Source of the DNA: Arthrobacter sp. zg-Y20
GTDB taxonomy: Bacteria; Actinomycetota; Actinomycetes; Actinomycetales; Micrococcaceae
Reading direction: 5' to 3'
Length of the DNA stretch: 64,000 nucleotides
NCBI RefSeq assembly: GCF_030142075.1
Contig: NZ_CP126241.1
Coordinates: forward strand, 372,001 to 436,000
The translations under genes were made by a program, and so were the position numbers. The first letter of the stretch is position 1. Each line of letters begins with the position of its first letter. Positions 21,237 through 30,312 of the stretch are shown one piece after another. The notes under the pieces were generated by a model. The model was not told where the DNA came from. It searched no databases and was given only the letters and a program-made list of their open reading frames with translations.

Positions 21237-22364
21237 TTACCCGTCCAGGTCGGCCCGCCGCACCCGGGCCGACGCTTCCAGCACCATCCACGCCTGCAGC
21301 TGGGTGGAGAGCTCCACCGTGGAGCCGCCCGGATAGGTGTTGGCGGCCGGTTGCAGGGGATGGGTGGAGAACAGCTCCCATTCCCCGCGTTTGGCCCGCC
21401 CCTCCCACAGGGCCTGCGCGGTGGCGTCCACCAGTTCCGACGCTGTGCGGCGGGATGGTTCGGGCAGGGCGGGTGACACTGCGGCCTGGGCAAGGTACCG
21501 GGCCAGGATTCCCGTGAACAACCCGCCGTCCCCGGTACCGTGGGTCCGCAGCACCGGCGAGGGGCCGGCGTCGTCGGTCAAATGCTGCCGAACGGCAGCT
21601 ACCAGCTCCTGTGCCCGGGCGAGGTTGGCGCTGCCGCCCAGTTCCAGCAGGGCAGCCAGCACCGGCCCCTGGTTGTAGGTGAAGATCCGGGATTCGAGCT
21701 GCGGGCGGCCGCGGACCACCTTCACCCCGTCCATGTACAGGCCGGTTTCCGGATCCAGCAAGGTGGCGTTGAGCCAGTCCACCAGCGCCTGGGCCCGGTC
21801 CCGGGACCCGGTCCGAACAAAATGCAGGGCAGCCGGGGCGGTTGCCGGCGTGTTCTTGAAGTTCCGGTCACGGTTCCAATAGATGCCGCCCCCCAGGTCA
21901 TTCGTGTGGGCCGATACCAGGGCCGCGTCCAGGGTCTGCAGAACCTTGCGGTAGGGACGCTGCCGGTCGCGGGACCCGGACAGGGAGTTCAGGCGTCCCA
22001 CAGACAGTGCCAGCCAGGCCATGTCGTCGTAGAACCGGTTGGTGTACCGCATCCGGTTGCGCAGCCCGATGGTACGCACCAGCGCGGGGGCCAGCTCGGC
22101 GGCGGCGGGATGCTCCGGTCCGCGGAACGGGGTGCCGGTGCGGCGTTCCCGCAGAGCCGCATCCACCAGTGAGTCCAGATAGTGTGCCTGCCACCAGTAA
22201 TGCCAGGGCTGGCGCAGCTCCGCCAGCCGGGACAACGGGTGCCGGGTGGCAGCCAGATGGGTGCCGGGCAATCCGGCCAGCTGCCGGCCGAAAGCCGCAC
22301 TAACCGTGCGTGCGGCTGCCTCGGCGCGGTCGTCGGCGTCCAGGGCAGGGTCCTCGAAGAGCAT
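21237..22364 (-). CDS. Glycoside hydrolase family 76 protein, no signal peptide
   Basis: 375 residues forming an (α/α)6-type barrel. The neighbouring aspartates in [11 protein letters not shown] are the catalytic pair of GH76 α-1,6-mannanases; [17 protein letters not shown] and [19 protein letters not shown] are further family blocks. No signal peptide is visible, so it appears cytoplasmic, unlike most characterised GH76 enzymes. It could process an intracellular α-mannoside or imported oligosaccharide. Convergent with the amidotransferase gene. Confidence 0.88.
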   Translation of the reverse strand: MLFEDPALDADDRAEAAARTVSAAFGRQLAGLPGTHLAATRHPLSRLAELRQPWHYWWQAHYLDSLVDAALRERRTGTPFRGPEHPAAAELAPALVRTIGLRNRMRYTNRFYDDMAWLALSVGRLNSLSGSRDRQRPYRKVLQTLDAALVSAHTNDLGGGIYWNRDRNFKNTPATAPAALHFVRTGSRDRAQALVDWLNATLLDPETGLYMDGVKVVRGRPQLESRIFTYNQGPVLAALLELGGSANLARAQELVAAVRQHLTDDAGPSPVLRTHGTGDGGLFTGILARYLAQAAVSPALPEPSRRTASELVDATAQALWEGRAKRGEWELFSTHPLQPAANTYPGGSTVELSTQLQAWMVLEASARVRRADLDG

Positions 22365-22499
22365 GCGCCAACCCTAGACCAGCCGCGGAGGATGCGGCAC
22401 CAGCCGACGCACAGTAGGCTCGGATCCTGCCGTGTGAGCTGCACTACAGTTGCTGCGGCAGACGGATCAGCACGGGGAATTGGCAAGCAGGAGGAACGC

Positions 22500-23273
22500 A
22501 TGGACATCGCAGGCGCATCAGCAATAGTCACTGGAGGAGCGTCCGGACTCGGGCGCGCAACGGCGCGGAAACTGTACGACGCCGGTGCCTCCGTGGTGCT
22601 GGTTGACCTGCCGCAGTCCAACGGCCTGGCCTATGCCGGGGAACTGGGCGACAACGCCCGCTTCGTGCCCGGCGACGTGACCGACCCCGAGCAGATGCAG
22701 GCCGCCGTCGAAGCCGCCATGGCCGCCGGACCGCTGCGGGTGGCCGTGAACTGCGCCGGCATCGCGACCCCCGGCAAGGTGCTGGGCCGTGACGGCGTGC
22801 TGCCGCTGGAGGACTTCGCCCGCGTGATCAGCGTGAACCTGATCGGCACCTTCAACGTGACCCGGCTGGCCGCGGCCGCCATGGCGGAAACCGAACCCGT
22901 AACGGCTAACGGCACCGAGGAGCGCGGCATCATCATCAACACCGCGTCCGTGGCGGCCTTCGACGGGCAGATCGGCCAGCCGGCCTACGCCGCGTCCAAG
23001 GGCGGGGTGGCTGCCATGACCCTGCCGCTGGCCCGCGAGCTGGCCCGCCACCTGATCCGGGTGGTCACCATTGCCCCGGGCATCTTCGAGACACCCATGA
23101 TGGCCAGCCTGCCGCAGGCTGCCCAGGACTCCCTGGCCGCGCAGGTGCCGCACCCCTCCCGTCTGGGCCGCGCCACCGAATACGCCTCATTGGCCGCGCA
23201 CATCATTGAAAACCAGATGCTGAACGGGGAAACCATCCGCCTGGACGGCGCCATCCGGATGGGACCGCGCTGA
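22500..23273 (+). CDS. SDR-family 3-hydroxyacyl-CoA dehydrogenase-like oxidoreductase
   Basis: 257 residues. TGGASGLG near the N-terminus binds the NAD cofactor, NCAGIA follows, and YAASKGG carries the catalytic Tyr and Lys. The pattern ([22 protein letters not shown], and DGAIRMGPR at the end) matches type-2 3-hydroxyacyl-CoA dehydrogenases (HSD10-like), which oxidise short or branched 3-hydroxyacyl-CoA. An AGGAGG site fixes the start. It is followed after 5 bp by an acyl-CoA dehydrogenase gene, so both probably act in one β-oxidation-type route. Confidence 0.92.
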   Translation: MDIAGASAIVTGGASGLGRATARKLYDAGASVVLVDLPQSNGLAYAGELGDNARFVPGDVTDPEQMQAAVEAAMAAGPLRVAVNCAGIATPGKVLGRDGVLPLEDFARVISVNLIGTFNVTRLAAAAMAETEPVTANGTEERGIIINTASVAAFDGQIGQPAYAASKGGVAAMTLPLARELARHLIRVVTIAPGIFETPMMASLPQAAQDSLAAQVPHPSRLGRATEYASLAAHIIENQMLNGETIRLDGAIRMGPR

Positions 23274-23278
23274 GCCTG

Positions 23279-24490
23279 ATGACGGAAACGAACCCTTTCC
23301 CGGCCGAGGCCCTGCCGGATCTGCCGGACGCCGACTTCTACGCCTTTGAAGACCTGCTCTCCGATCCCGAAAAGGACAAGCTGGCGCAGCTGCGGCGCTT
23401 CCTTGCCGCGGAAGTGCTTCCGCACGCGGACACCTGGTGGAATGAGGCCCGGTTCCCCGCCGAGCTGCTGCCCAAGCTGGCTGAACTGGACCTGTCCACC
23501 CCCGTGCAGCAGGGCCACTCACCGCTGTTTGCGGGTCTCGTCATTGCGGAAATGACCCGTGCGGACACGTCCCTGGCCACCTTCTTTATGGTCCACCATG
23601 ACCTGTTTGTGGAGGCCCTGCACGCCTTTGGGTCCGAGGAGCAGAAGGCCCGGCTGCTGGAGGACGCCCGCGCCCTGCGCATAACAGGCGCGTTTGCCCT
23701 CACCGAGCCGGAGCACGGCTCGGACGTGGCTGGCGGCATGGCCACCACGGCAGTGCGCGACGGCGACACCTGGGTCCTCAACGGTGCCAAACGCTGGATC
23801 GGCAACGGTACGTTCTGCGACTACATGGTGCTGTGGGCACTGGAACCGGAAACGGGCCGCACCCGCGGTTTCCTGCTCAACGCCAACCTGCCCGGGGTGA
23901 CCCGGACCCGGATTGAAAACAAGACCGCGCTGCGCACCGTGCAGAACGCCGACATCTTCCTCGACAACGTACGGGTGCCGGAGTCGGATCTGCTGGCCGG
24001 AGTGGAAAGCTTCGACGACACCAAGCAGCTGCTGCGCGGGTCCCGGATCATGGTCGGCTGGCAGGCCGTGGGCGCACAGCTGGCGGCGTTCGACGTCGCC
24101 CGGGCCTACGCCGTCGAACGCCTGCAGTTCGGCCGCCCGCTGGCTTCCTTCCAGCTCATCCAGCAGCAGCTGGTGCAGATCCTGGGGAACGCCGTGGCCA
24201 GCACGGGGATGCTGGCCCGGGTTACGGAGCTTGAGCACGGGGGATACGCGGGCGGCGAAGTAAGCGGAGGCATGGCCCGGGCAGCGCTGGCCAAGTCCTA
24301 CGCCAGTGCCCGGATGCGTGAAAGCGTGGCGCTGGGCCGGAGCATCCTGGGTGGGAACGGGATTGTCACCGACTACCGGATGGCCAAGATCTTCGCCGAC
24401 GCCGAAGCCATCTACACCTACGAGGGAACGTACGAGATCAACACGCTGATTGTCGGCCGGGACGTTACCGGGGTTTCCGCGCTGCGATAG
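23279..24490 (+). CDS. Acyl-CoA dehydrogenase (glutaryl-CoA dehydrogenase-like subgroup)
   Basis: 403 residues. FAD-dependent α,β-dehydrogenation of an acyl-CoA. ITGAFALTEPEHGSD is the first family signature and GRSILGGNGIVTDY plus the C-terminal YTYEGTYEINTLIVGRDVTG hold the catalytic glutamate at the position used by glutaryl- and isovaleryl-type enzymes. The last motif is most like glutaryl-CoA dehydrogenase, but the substrate cannot be fixed. It is cotranscribed with the SDR gene only 5 bp upstream. Confidence 0.93.
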   Translation: MTETNPFPAEALPDLPDADFYAFEDLLSDPEKDKLAQLRRFLAAEVLPHADTWWNEARFPAELLPKLAELDLSTPVQQGHSPLFAGLVIAEMTRADTSLATFFMVHHDLFVEALHAFGSEEQKARLLEDARALRITGAFALTEPEHGSDVAGGMATTAVRDGDTWVLNGAKRWIGNGTFCDYMVLWALEPETGRTRGFLLNANLPGVTRTRIENKTALRTVQNADIFLDNVRVPESDLLAGVESFDDTKQLLRGSRIMVGWQAVGAQLAAFDVARAYAVERLQFGRPLASFQLIQQQLVQILGNAVASTGMLARVTELEHGGYAGGEVSGGMARAALAKSYASARMRESVALGRSILGGNGIVTDYRMAKIFADAEAIYTYEGTYEINTLIVGRDVTGVSALR

Positions 24491-24524
24491 GCCTCTGCGG
24501 TTGTGCTGGCCGGCTCGGGTATGG

Positions 24525-24602
24525 GGGATTCCCCTCCGGTCCGGGAAAAATCGACCGGTTTGGGAAATCCCTGCCACTGCAAACCGGAGGGATTTCCCAA
24601 AC
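24525..24602. repeat. 15-bp perfect inverted repeat with extra direct copy
   Basis: GTTTGGGAAATCCCT (24558–24572) and its perfect inverse (24588–24602) enclose a 15-base loop. Upstream, CCGGTCCGGGAAAAATCGA (24536) repeats the word CCGGTTTGGGAAATCCCTG (24555) with a 19-base period, and GGGGGATTCCCCTCCGG adds a further inverted fragment. The element lies in the spacer after the acyl-CoA dehydrogenase gene. No U-tract follows. Confidence 0.8.
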
Positions 24603-24724
24603 TGGCAGCAGATTGTCCGGCGGCCCGGAAGAGGCCGGGTGGCAGAGCGAGTAAAGGATCAGTAGGCTTACTAAATGGGTCGCAGCAACGGCGGCCCGGT
24701 TTACCGGACCGAAAGGCATGGTTT

Positions 24725-25177
24725 ATGAGCGAGCAGAGCATTCCTGACCCCGAGCTGGGCGACGATCCGGTCCTGGCCGACGACGTAGCCGCGGTTGCCA
24801 CCCCCGACGAGCTTTCGGTGGTCTCCGAAGACGAACTGCTGGAGCAGGACGAACTGGTGGACGCCGAAGACCTGACGTACCCCGGCGCCGCAGAGGACAA
24901 CCCGGACAACTGGCAGGAAGATCCCCTGATCCGCGGAGAGGAGCCCCTGAACGAACCGGGCGAGCTCTCCGATCAGACCCTGCGGGACGAGACCGCCGAG
25001 GAACGCTTCCTCACCGGCGCCGACCAGGTTCCGCCGGAGGAGCCCACCATCGGTGAGGCAGCCAACGACGTCGACTTCGGTGACCCGACTGTAGGTGATG
25101 AGGAAGACGCAAGCGATGATCCCTCCCACCGCGGCGGCGATCCCCTTGCTGACTTCAATCCCGAAGAGCAGGTCTAG
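24725..25177 (+). CDS. Acidic, probably disordered protein of unknown function
   Basis: 150 residues dominated by Asp, Glu, Pro and Gly, with no membrane segment and almost no hydrophobic core. Repeated short blocks such as DDPVLADDV and DDPSHRGGDP resemble other acidic low-complexity proteins of Arthrobacter. An AAAGG site nine bases before the ATG supports translation. The gene stands between the repeat element and a small conserved-looking gene. No function assigned. Confidence 0.7.
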   Translation: MSEQSIPDPELGDDPVLADDVAAVATPDELSVVSEDELLEQDELVDAEDLTYPGAAEDNPDNWQEDPLIRGEEPLNEPGELSDQTLRDETAEERFLTGADQVPPEEPTIGEAANDVDFGDPTVGDEEDASDDPSHRGGDPLADFNPEEQV

Positions 25178-25259
25178 CCAGCTTTCCTGGTCAACCTGCG
25201 GGGTCCGGCAGCCCTGGTCCACGGACCGGCACCGGGCCCCGCGGCACTAGGCTGGAGCT

Positions 25260-25565
25260 ATGCCTTCCTTCCGCGTCCAGCTGAACATCCTGGGACTAAA
25301 GCCGGGCAACCAGCCCGAGGCCGTCATGGAAACCGCGGTAGCGGCGCTGGGCACAGCACACCACGTGGAAGCGAATCAGCTCGACATTGTGTCCGGGGTT
25401 CCGCGGATCACGCTGCGGTTTACGGTGCCGGATGACGAGTTCTCCGTGGAGAATTCACGGGCGCGCCGGGCAGCCATCAACATGCGTGCCGCCGTGGAGG
25501 AAGTCGCCAACGGGCAGGACCTGCGGGTGCTGCGGCGGATGCGCGGGCGCTGGACGGTGTTGTAA
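25260..25565 (+). CDS. Small hypothetical protein with ferredoxin-like βαβ pattern
   Basis: 101 residues, cytoplasmic. Alternating strands and helices (FRVQLNILGL, a helix to HHVEANQLDI, then ITLRFTVPDD, and a long helix AAINMRAAVEEVANG ending in RRMRGRWTVL) suggest an ACT- or ferredoxin-like fold. GGAG four bases before the ATG supports the start. No family recognised. Confidence 0.7.
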   Translation: MPSFRVQLNILGLKPGNQPEAVMETAVAALGTAHHVEANQLDIVSGVPRITLRFTVPDDEFSVENSRARRAAINMRAAVEEVANGQDLRVLRRMRGRWTVL

Positions 25566-25609
25566 CCGGCTCTTCGGCGGGAAATGCCAGCGACAGCCCG
25601 GCAACATCG

Positions 25610-26518
25610 TCAGCCCGGGAACGCGTCCAGGGTGAGGCGGCTGCGGTATTCCACCGGCTCCCGGGTCAGCGGATCGGTAAACCGCACGGATCGGGCCAGC
25701 AGCTGCAGCGGCTTCGAATAGTCGTCCGCCGCCTGCGGAAGCAGCTCCGGATAAAACGAATCGTTCAGGATCCCGATCCCCTGCGACGCCATGTGCACCC
25801 GCAGCTGGTGGGTCTTGCCGGTGTGCGGCAACAGCCGGTACCGGCCCAGCCCGCCGGCACGTTCCATCAGCTCAATCCGGGTCTCGGCGTTCGGCTCGCC
25901 CTCGATTTCCTGCGCCAGAAGATACGTCCGCGACTTGATCATCCTGCTGCGCACAATCCGCGGCAGCTCAAGGTCCTCCCGCACCGGGGCAACGGCCTCG
26001 TACTCCTTGTCGATGCGCCGCTTTTCGAACAGCACCTGGTATTTGCCCCGGCTGGCGGGGTTGGTGGAGAAAAGCAGCACGCCGGCGGTCATCCGGTCCA
26101 GGCGGTGCATGGGAATCAGGTCCGGAATGCCGAGCTGGACCCGCAGCCGCACCAGCGCCGACTCGGCCACGTACATACCGCCCGGCGTCGTCGGCAGGAA
26201 ATGCGGCTTGTCCACTACCAGCAGGTCCTCGTCCTGGTGCAGGATGCCGATCTCCACCGGAATCCGCTCCTCGGGTGGCAGTTCCCGGTAGTACCAAATG
26301 AACGTGTGCGCGTTTAGGGGCGTGGCCCGGGTCAGCGGAATCCCGCCCAGGCCCACCACCTCGCCCCGCTCAAAGCGGTCCACAATCCCGTCCGGATCCA
26401 CATGGCCGAAGCGCTCCAGGACATAGTCCATGGCGGTTTCCCACGGACCCTCGTCGGGCAGGCGCAGGCGGGTGGCATTAACTCCGTTGCGCACGGGTAG
26501 CGGGGATTGCATCACCAT
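25610..26518 (-). CDS. RluA-family RNA pseudouridine synthase
   Basis: 302 residues. HRLDRMTAG carries the catalytic aspartate (D141) that attacks the uridine. An N-terminal S4-like segment (VLERFGHVDPDGIVDRFERGEV) and the loop LLVVDKPHFLPTTPGG are typical for the RluA group. The target position in rRNA or tRNA cannot be predicted. The start could be either of two near Met codons. Divergent from the sulfate-type transporter gene with a 74-bp spacer. Confidence 0.92.
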   Translation of the reverse strand: MVMQSPLPVRNGVNATRLRLPDEGPWETAMDYVLERFGHVDPDGIVDRFERGEVVGLGGIPLTRATPLNAHTFIWYYRELPPEERIPVEIGILHQDEDLLVVDKPHFLPTTPGGMYVAESALVRLRVQLGIPDLIPMHRLDRMTAGVLLFSTNPASRGKYQVLFEKRRIDKEYEAVAPVREDLELPRIVRSRMIKSRTYLLAQEIEGEPNAETRIELMERAGGLGRYRLLPHTGKTHQLRVHMASQGIGILNDSFYPELLPQAADDYSKPLQLLARSVRFTDPLTREPVEYRSRLTLDAFPG

Positions 26519-26592
26519 TTCAGGATATCCGGTGCCCGGACGTAAATTGGGTTGGGCGATTCCGCCCGCAGACCCCTTGGAAACGGAGCCCG

Positions 26593-28134
26593 GTGGCCGC
26601 TAAACCAGTTCGTGCAGCACAGAACCCGCAAACCTCTTCCGTACCGGCACTGACGCCGGAGGAACGCCAATCGGTGCGGCGGACGCTGCGAACGCCCAAG
26701 CTGCTCAAGACCGAGGTGCTGGCCGGATTGGTAGTGGCCCTCGCGCTCATCCCCGAGGCGCTGGCCTTCTCCGTCATTGCCGGCGTGGACCCGAGGATAG
26801 GGCTGTTTTCAGCCTTCACCATGGCTGTCACCATTTCCTTCCTGGGCGGCCGCCCGGCCATGATTTCCGCCGCGACCGGCGCCGTCGCCCTGGTTATCGC
26901 CCCGCTGGTGGCGTCCCACGGTGTGCAGTACATGATTGCCGCAGTGCTGCTGGCAGGGGTTTTCCAAGTGTTGCTCGCGTTGCTCGGTGTGGCTAAGTTG
27001 ATGCGTTTCATCCCGCGCCAGGTCATGGTGGGTTTCGTCAACGCGCTGTCCATCCTCATCTTCATCGCCCAGGTGCCCGAGCTGCTGGGGGTGCCGTGGC
27101 TGGTGTATCCGCTCACGGCCCTTGGAGTGCTCATCGTCTTCGGGCTGCCGCGGCTGACGACGGCGGTGCCCGCGTCGCTGGTAGCGATTGTCGTCATCAC
27201 GGCGATCACGGTGGCAGCTTCCATCGCTGTCCCCACCGTGGGTGACAAAGGCGACCTGCCGGACAGCCTCCCGTCACTGCTGCTGCCGGATGTTCCCCTC
27301 AGCCTGGATACGTTGCAAGTGGTCTTTCCGTACGCGCTGGCCGTGGCCTTCGTGGGACTCCTGGAGTCGCTGATGACGGCGAAACTGGTGGATGACGTCA
27401 CGGATACCCGGTCCAACAAGACACGGGAAGCGTGGGGTCAGGGGGTTGCCAACATCGTGACGGGCTTCTTTGGCGGCATGGGCGGCTGCGCGATGATTGG
27501 CCAGACCATGATCAATGTGAAGGGCTCCGGCGCCCGGACCCGGATTTCCACCTTCCTCGCCGGCGTTTTCCTGCTGCTGCTCGTGGTGGTCCTCGGGGAC
27601 GTTGTGGCGCTCATTCCGATGGCCGCCCTGGTGGCCGTCATGATCTTCGTCGCCGTGACCAGCTTCGACTGGCACAGCGTCCGTCCGTCCACCCTCAAGA
27701 TGATGCCCAAGAGCGAAACAGCCGTCATGCTGTCCACCGTGGTGGTGACCGTCTGGACCCACAACCTGGCCGCTGGCGTCGGCGTCGGTGTGCTGGTGGC
27801 GATGGTGCTCTTCGCCCGGCGGGTGGCGCACTTCGTGACGGTGGAGCGTAGCGTGGCGGAGGACGACGCCGGCAACGCGGCCGCCACCTATACGGTCAAC
27901 GGCGAGTTGTTCTTCGCTTCTTCGAATGACTTGTACTCGCAGTTCGAGTACGTCCAGGATCCGGCGCGCGTGGTCATTGACCTCAGCAGCTCCCATGTAT
28001 GGGATGCCTCCACGGTGGCGGCACTGGATGCGGTGGCGGAAAAGTACCGGCGGCGCGGCACTGAAGTGGAAGTAGTGGGGCTGAACGCGGCCTCGGGCAA
28101 AATGCGCGACCGGATGGCAGGCCGCCTGGGCTGA
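26593..28134 (+). CDS. SulP-family inorganic anion transporter
   Basis: 513 residues. About ten to twelve membrane helices cover residues 40–395; LVVALALIPEALAFSVIAGV is the family signature in the first helix, and MISAATGAVALVIAPLV the next block. A cytoplasmic STAS domain (VNGELFFASSNDL, VVIDLSSSHVWDASTVAAL) ends the protein. The ion could be sulfate, bicarbonate or molybdate. The GTG start has GGAG five bases upstream. Confidence 0.92.
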   Translation: MAAKPVRAAQNPQTSSVPALTPEERQSVRRTLRTPKLLKTEVLAGLVVALALIPEALAFSVIAGVDPRIGLFSAFTMAVTISFLGGRPAMISAATGAVALVIAPLVASHGVQYMIAAVLLAGVFQVLLALLGVAKLMRFIPRQVMVGFVNALSILIFIAQVPELLGVPWLVYPLTALGVLIVFGLPRLTTAVPASLVAIVVITAITVAASIAVPTVGDKGDLPDSLPSLLLPDVPLSLDTLQVVFPYALAVAFVGLLESLMTAKLVDDVTDTRSNKTREAWGQGVANIVTGFFGGMGGCAMIGQTMINVKGSGARTRISTFLAGVFLLLLVVVLGDVVALIPMAALVAVMIFVAVTSFDWHSVRPSTLKMMPKSETAVMLSTVVVTVWTHNLAAGVGVGVLVAMVLFARRVAHFVTVERSVAEDDAGNAAATYTVNGELFFASSNDLYSQFEYVQDPARVVIDLSSSHVWDASTVAALDAVAEKYRRRGTEVEVVGLNAASGKMRDRMAGRLG

Positions 28135-28175
28135 TCTGGTAGCCGCATGACCGGTTCGCAGCCGGCGACCGCGGT

Positions 28176-29093
28176 TCAGGCGGCGTTGAGGTCCATGTCC
28201 CGGAATCCTGCCGGGGCGTCCTCAAACAGAGCCGACAGGGCGCGCCGGCACTGCTCCGCCGTCGGGCGTTCCTGCGGGGACAGTGCGGTCATAGCGGTGA
28301 GGAGTGACCGCCACCCGGCGGGCAGCGTTGACGGAATCTCCGGTGCCCGGACGGTCCGGGCCACCATGGATTCAACCTGCGGCAGGTCAAATGCCCGCCG
28401 CCCGGCCAGCGCTTCCAGCAGTACCAGGCCCAGCGAGTAGATGTCCGTGGCGGGGGTTAGCCGGGAACCGGTGACCTGCTCCGGGCTCATGTACGGCAAG
28501 CTGCCGTAGGACGAAGCGCTGCGGGCAGGCAGGAGCGTGCTGACGGCGGTGCCGAGGTCGGCGACTTTCGCGCCGGTTCCGGGGGCCAGCAGGATGTTCG
28601 AGGGTTTGATGTCGCGGTGGAGATAATCCGCGGCGTGGATAGCGGCCAGGCCCTCCGTAAGGTCGGTGCCAAGCTGTGCGGCGGCCGCGGGCGGCAGCGC
28701 ACCGCTCCCGGCGAGGTGCTGGCGGAGGTTGGGTCCCGGCACCAGTTCAAGGACCAGGAACGGCGTCTGCACTCCGGTCACGGGATGCCCGACGGTTCCG
28801 GTGGCAATCACCTGGATTACCCGCGGACTGCGCACCGCTGTGAGGGCTTCGGCCTCGCGTGCGGCTTCACGGCCCGACGGCGAGTGGCCCAGCGGAGCGG
28901 AATAGATCTTCACGGCAACTTTGTCCAGGGTTGCCAGATCGGTGGCCCGCCATACATAGGCGGCCGTACCGCGGCCGATCGGCTCATCCAGGCAGAAGCG
29001 GCCCTCAATGAGTACGTGGGGGCTGAATCCGGAGGTATCCGTCCGCGGCAGGGACGGTGCCTGGGACAGGTGTCCGGGCGCGCTTCTCGCCAT
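28176..29093 (-). CDS. Cytoplasmic Hanks-type serine/threonine protein kinase
   Basis: 305 residues. The glycine loop IGRGTAAYVW, K62 in VAVKIY, D161 in HRDIKPSN, D179 in a DLG instead of DFG triad, and SLPYMSPEQ form a complete active kinase. There is no transmembrane helix or sensor domain, so input must come from a partner or by expression level. The last 20 residues (FEDAPAGFRDMDLNAA) follow the kinase fold. Upstream lies a MarR gene on the same strand and a spacer with GTTAGC/GCTAAC half-sites. Confidence 0.92.
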   Translation of the reverse strand: MARSAPGHLSQAPSLPRTDTSGFSPHVLIEGRFCLDEPIGRGTAAYVWRATDLATLDKVAVKIYSAPLGHSPSGREAAREAEALTAVRSPRVIQVIATGTVGHPVTGVQTPFLVLELVPGPNLRQHLAGSGALPPAAAAQLGTDLTEGLAAIHAADYLHRDIKPSNILLAPGTGAKVADLGTAVSTLLPARSASSYGSLPYMSPEQVTGSRLTPATDIYSLGLVLLEALAGRRAFDLPQVESMVARTVRAPEIPSTLPAGWRSLLTAMTALSPQERPTAEQCRRALSALFEDAPAGFRDMDLNAA

Positions 29094-29111
29094 GCTTCCC
29101 CCGATACTTTA

Positions 29112-29142
29112 GTTAGCCTGTCTAGCTAGTAGCTGAGCTAAC
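29112..29142 (-). promoter_or_regulatory. Possible operator and promoter of the kinase gene
   Basis: GTTAGC (29112–29117) and GCTAAC (29137–29142) form a 31-bp dyad around CTAGCTAG. On the minus strand the sequence TAAAGT near 29105–29110 is a possible -10 ahead of the kinase start. The nearby MarR gene makes a regulator site plausible, but no direct evidence exists. Confidence 0.4.
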
Positions 29143-29209
29143 CATAAATGGGCGTGCGAGTGGTGTCCAGCTGTCCAGCGGCACGTGGCGGTGCGGACTA
29201 CCTGGATAG

Positions 29210-29758
29210 CTACTGGGCGGTACCGGCGGCCTCGGCGGAACCGTCCGGAGCGGGTTCGCCGGGTGTCCCGCCCAGAGCCTGCCGGAGCCGGTCCATAAAC
29301 CGGATCACGGTATCGGCTTCCTCCGGGGATAGTTCTGCAGCTGCCTGCAGCATCCGCCCGTGCATGTCGCCTACGGTCTGCCGGACTTCTGTGTCGGAGA
29401 CCTCGGTGGGGACAATTTCCCAGGCCCGGCGGTCATTGGGGCGGGCGCGCCGGCGCACATAGCCGCCCTTCTCGAGCCGGTCGATCAGTGCCGTGGTGGA
29501 GGCGGTGGAAATGCCCAGCAGCCGGCTCAGGTCCTTCGGGCCAAGACTCCCGCCGGACTGCCGGGCCTGCATGAGGTGGCGCATGGCCAGCAGGTCATTC
29601 TCGTTCATCCCCATGGAGTCCTGGGTGTGCCGGCGGACCCGGGTTTCCGCTGCCCGGTAGCTGCGCACTGCATCCAAAACGTCCCGGGCCCGGGGGTGTT
29701 CCGGGTCCGGCGAATACCAGTACCCGTTGCGTTCGGGGTCCTGCTGCGGGGTGTCCAT
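29210..29758 (-). CDS. MarR-family transcriptional regulator
   Basis: 182 residues. A winged helix (LSRLLGISTASTTALIDRLEKGGYVRRR) is followed by the β-wing DRRAWEIVPT, the typical MarR arrangement. The N-terminal 50 residues are longer than usual and include a Trp/Tyr-rich segment (RNGYWYSPDP). The ATG was preferred over an upstream in-frame codon because AGGA lies eight bases before it. It lies upstream of the kinase gene and downstream of a GNAT gene on the same strand; the ligand is unknown. Confidence 0.9.
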   Translation of the reverse strand: MDTPQQDPERNGYWYSPDPEHPRARDVLDAVRSYRAAETRVRRHTQDSMGMNENDLLAMRHLMQARQSGGSLGPKDLSRLLGISTASTTALIDRLEKGGYVRRRARPNDRRAWEIVPTEVSDTEVRQTVGDMHGRMLQAAAELSPEEADTVIRFMDRLRQALGGTPGEPAPDGSAEAAGTAQ

Positions 29759-29835
29759 TCGAATAATCCTAGCCCTGCTGGAAGGTAGCCCGCCTAGGGA
29801 TCGCTGCGACACATTTCGGTTGTCCTGCCGCTTTG

Positions 29836-29909
29836 CGTTTCTGCTGCCGGTTTGAACCGGCAGCAGAAACGTGACTGGGCAGCAGGAACGTGAGCCGGCA
29901 GCAGGTTCG
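29836..29909. repeat. 17-bp perfect inverted repeat followed by two degenerate copies
   Basis: CGTTTCTGCTGCCGGTT (29836–29852) and its exact inverse (29855–29871) are separated by two bases. GGCAGCAGGAACGTGA (29878) and CCGGCAGCAGGTTCG (29895) repeat the right arm imperfectly at 17–20-base spacing. A weaker inverted copy, GGTTGTCCTGCCGC, precedes. It fills the spacer between the MarR and GNAT genes (both minus strand). Confidence 0.85.
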
Positions 29910-29915
29910 CCGCAG

Positions 29916-30308
29916 CTACAGGGTCAGGGCCATGCCCAGTGAATCCGGGGCGACTTCGCGGAATCCGTGCCGGGCGTAGAGGCGGCGCCCCGGAGGATCG
30001 GCCATGAGCGTGACCCATGCCCCGGCGGGTGCCTCGGCGCGGATGGTTTCCAGCAATGCCGTGAGTACGCGGTCGCCCAGGCCCTGCCGCTGGTGCCCGG
30101 GCAGGACGGCCATGTCTGCGATAAGGAAATACCAGCCGCCGTCACCGACCACCCGTCCCATGGCCACCGGCTGTCCCGTTTCGGCTTCCACGATGTGAGC
30201 CGCGGCCCAGCTGCCGGCAAGGGCCGCTGCTGCCTGGTCCGGCCGCTTAGGTGTCAAACCGGACTCGGTGCGCAGCCGCAGATAAGCGTCCACCGGTGGC
30301 GTCGACAT
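29916..30308 (-). CDS. GNAT-family N-acetyltransferase
   Basis: 130 residues, one GNAT domain. The acetyl-CoA loop is RQGLGDR within VLPGHQRQGLGDRVLTALLE, and the C-terminal block RRLYARHGFREVAPDSLGM is also typical. It starts four bases after the lysE-like stop codon, so it is translated from the same message. An amine or amino acid substrate related to the exporter is an attractive idea but only inferred. Confidence 0.9.
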   Translation of the reverse strand: MSTPPVDAYLRLRTESGLTPKRPDQAAAALAGSWAAAHIVEAETGQPVAMGRVVGDGGWYFLIADMAVLPGHQRQGLGDRVLTALLETIRAEAPAGAWVTLMADPPGRRLYARHGFREVAPDSLGMALTL

Positions 30309-30312
30309 AATG

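Noticed and set aside
24725-25177. Assignment of the acidic protein to DUF5709
   Set aside because: The conserved SPPERP-type block of that family is not present.
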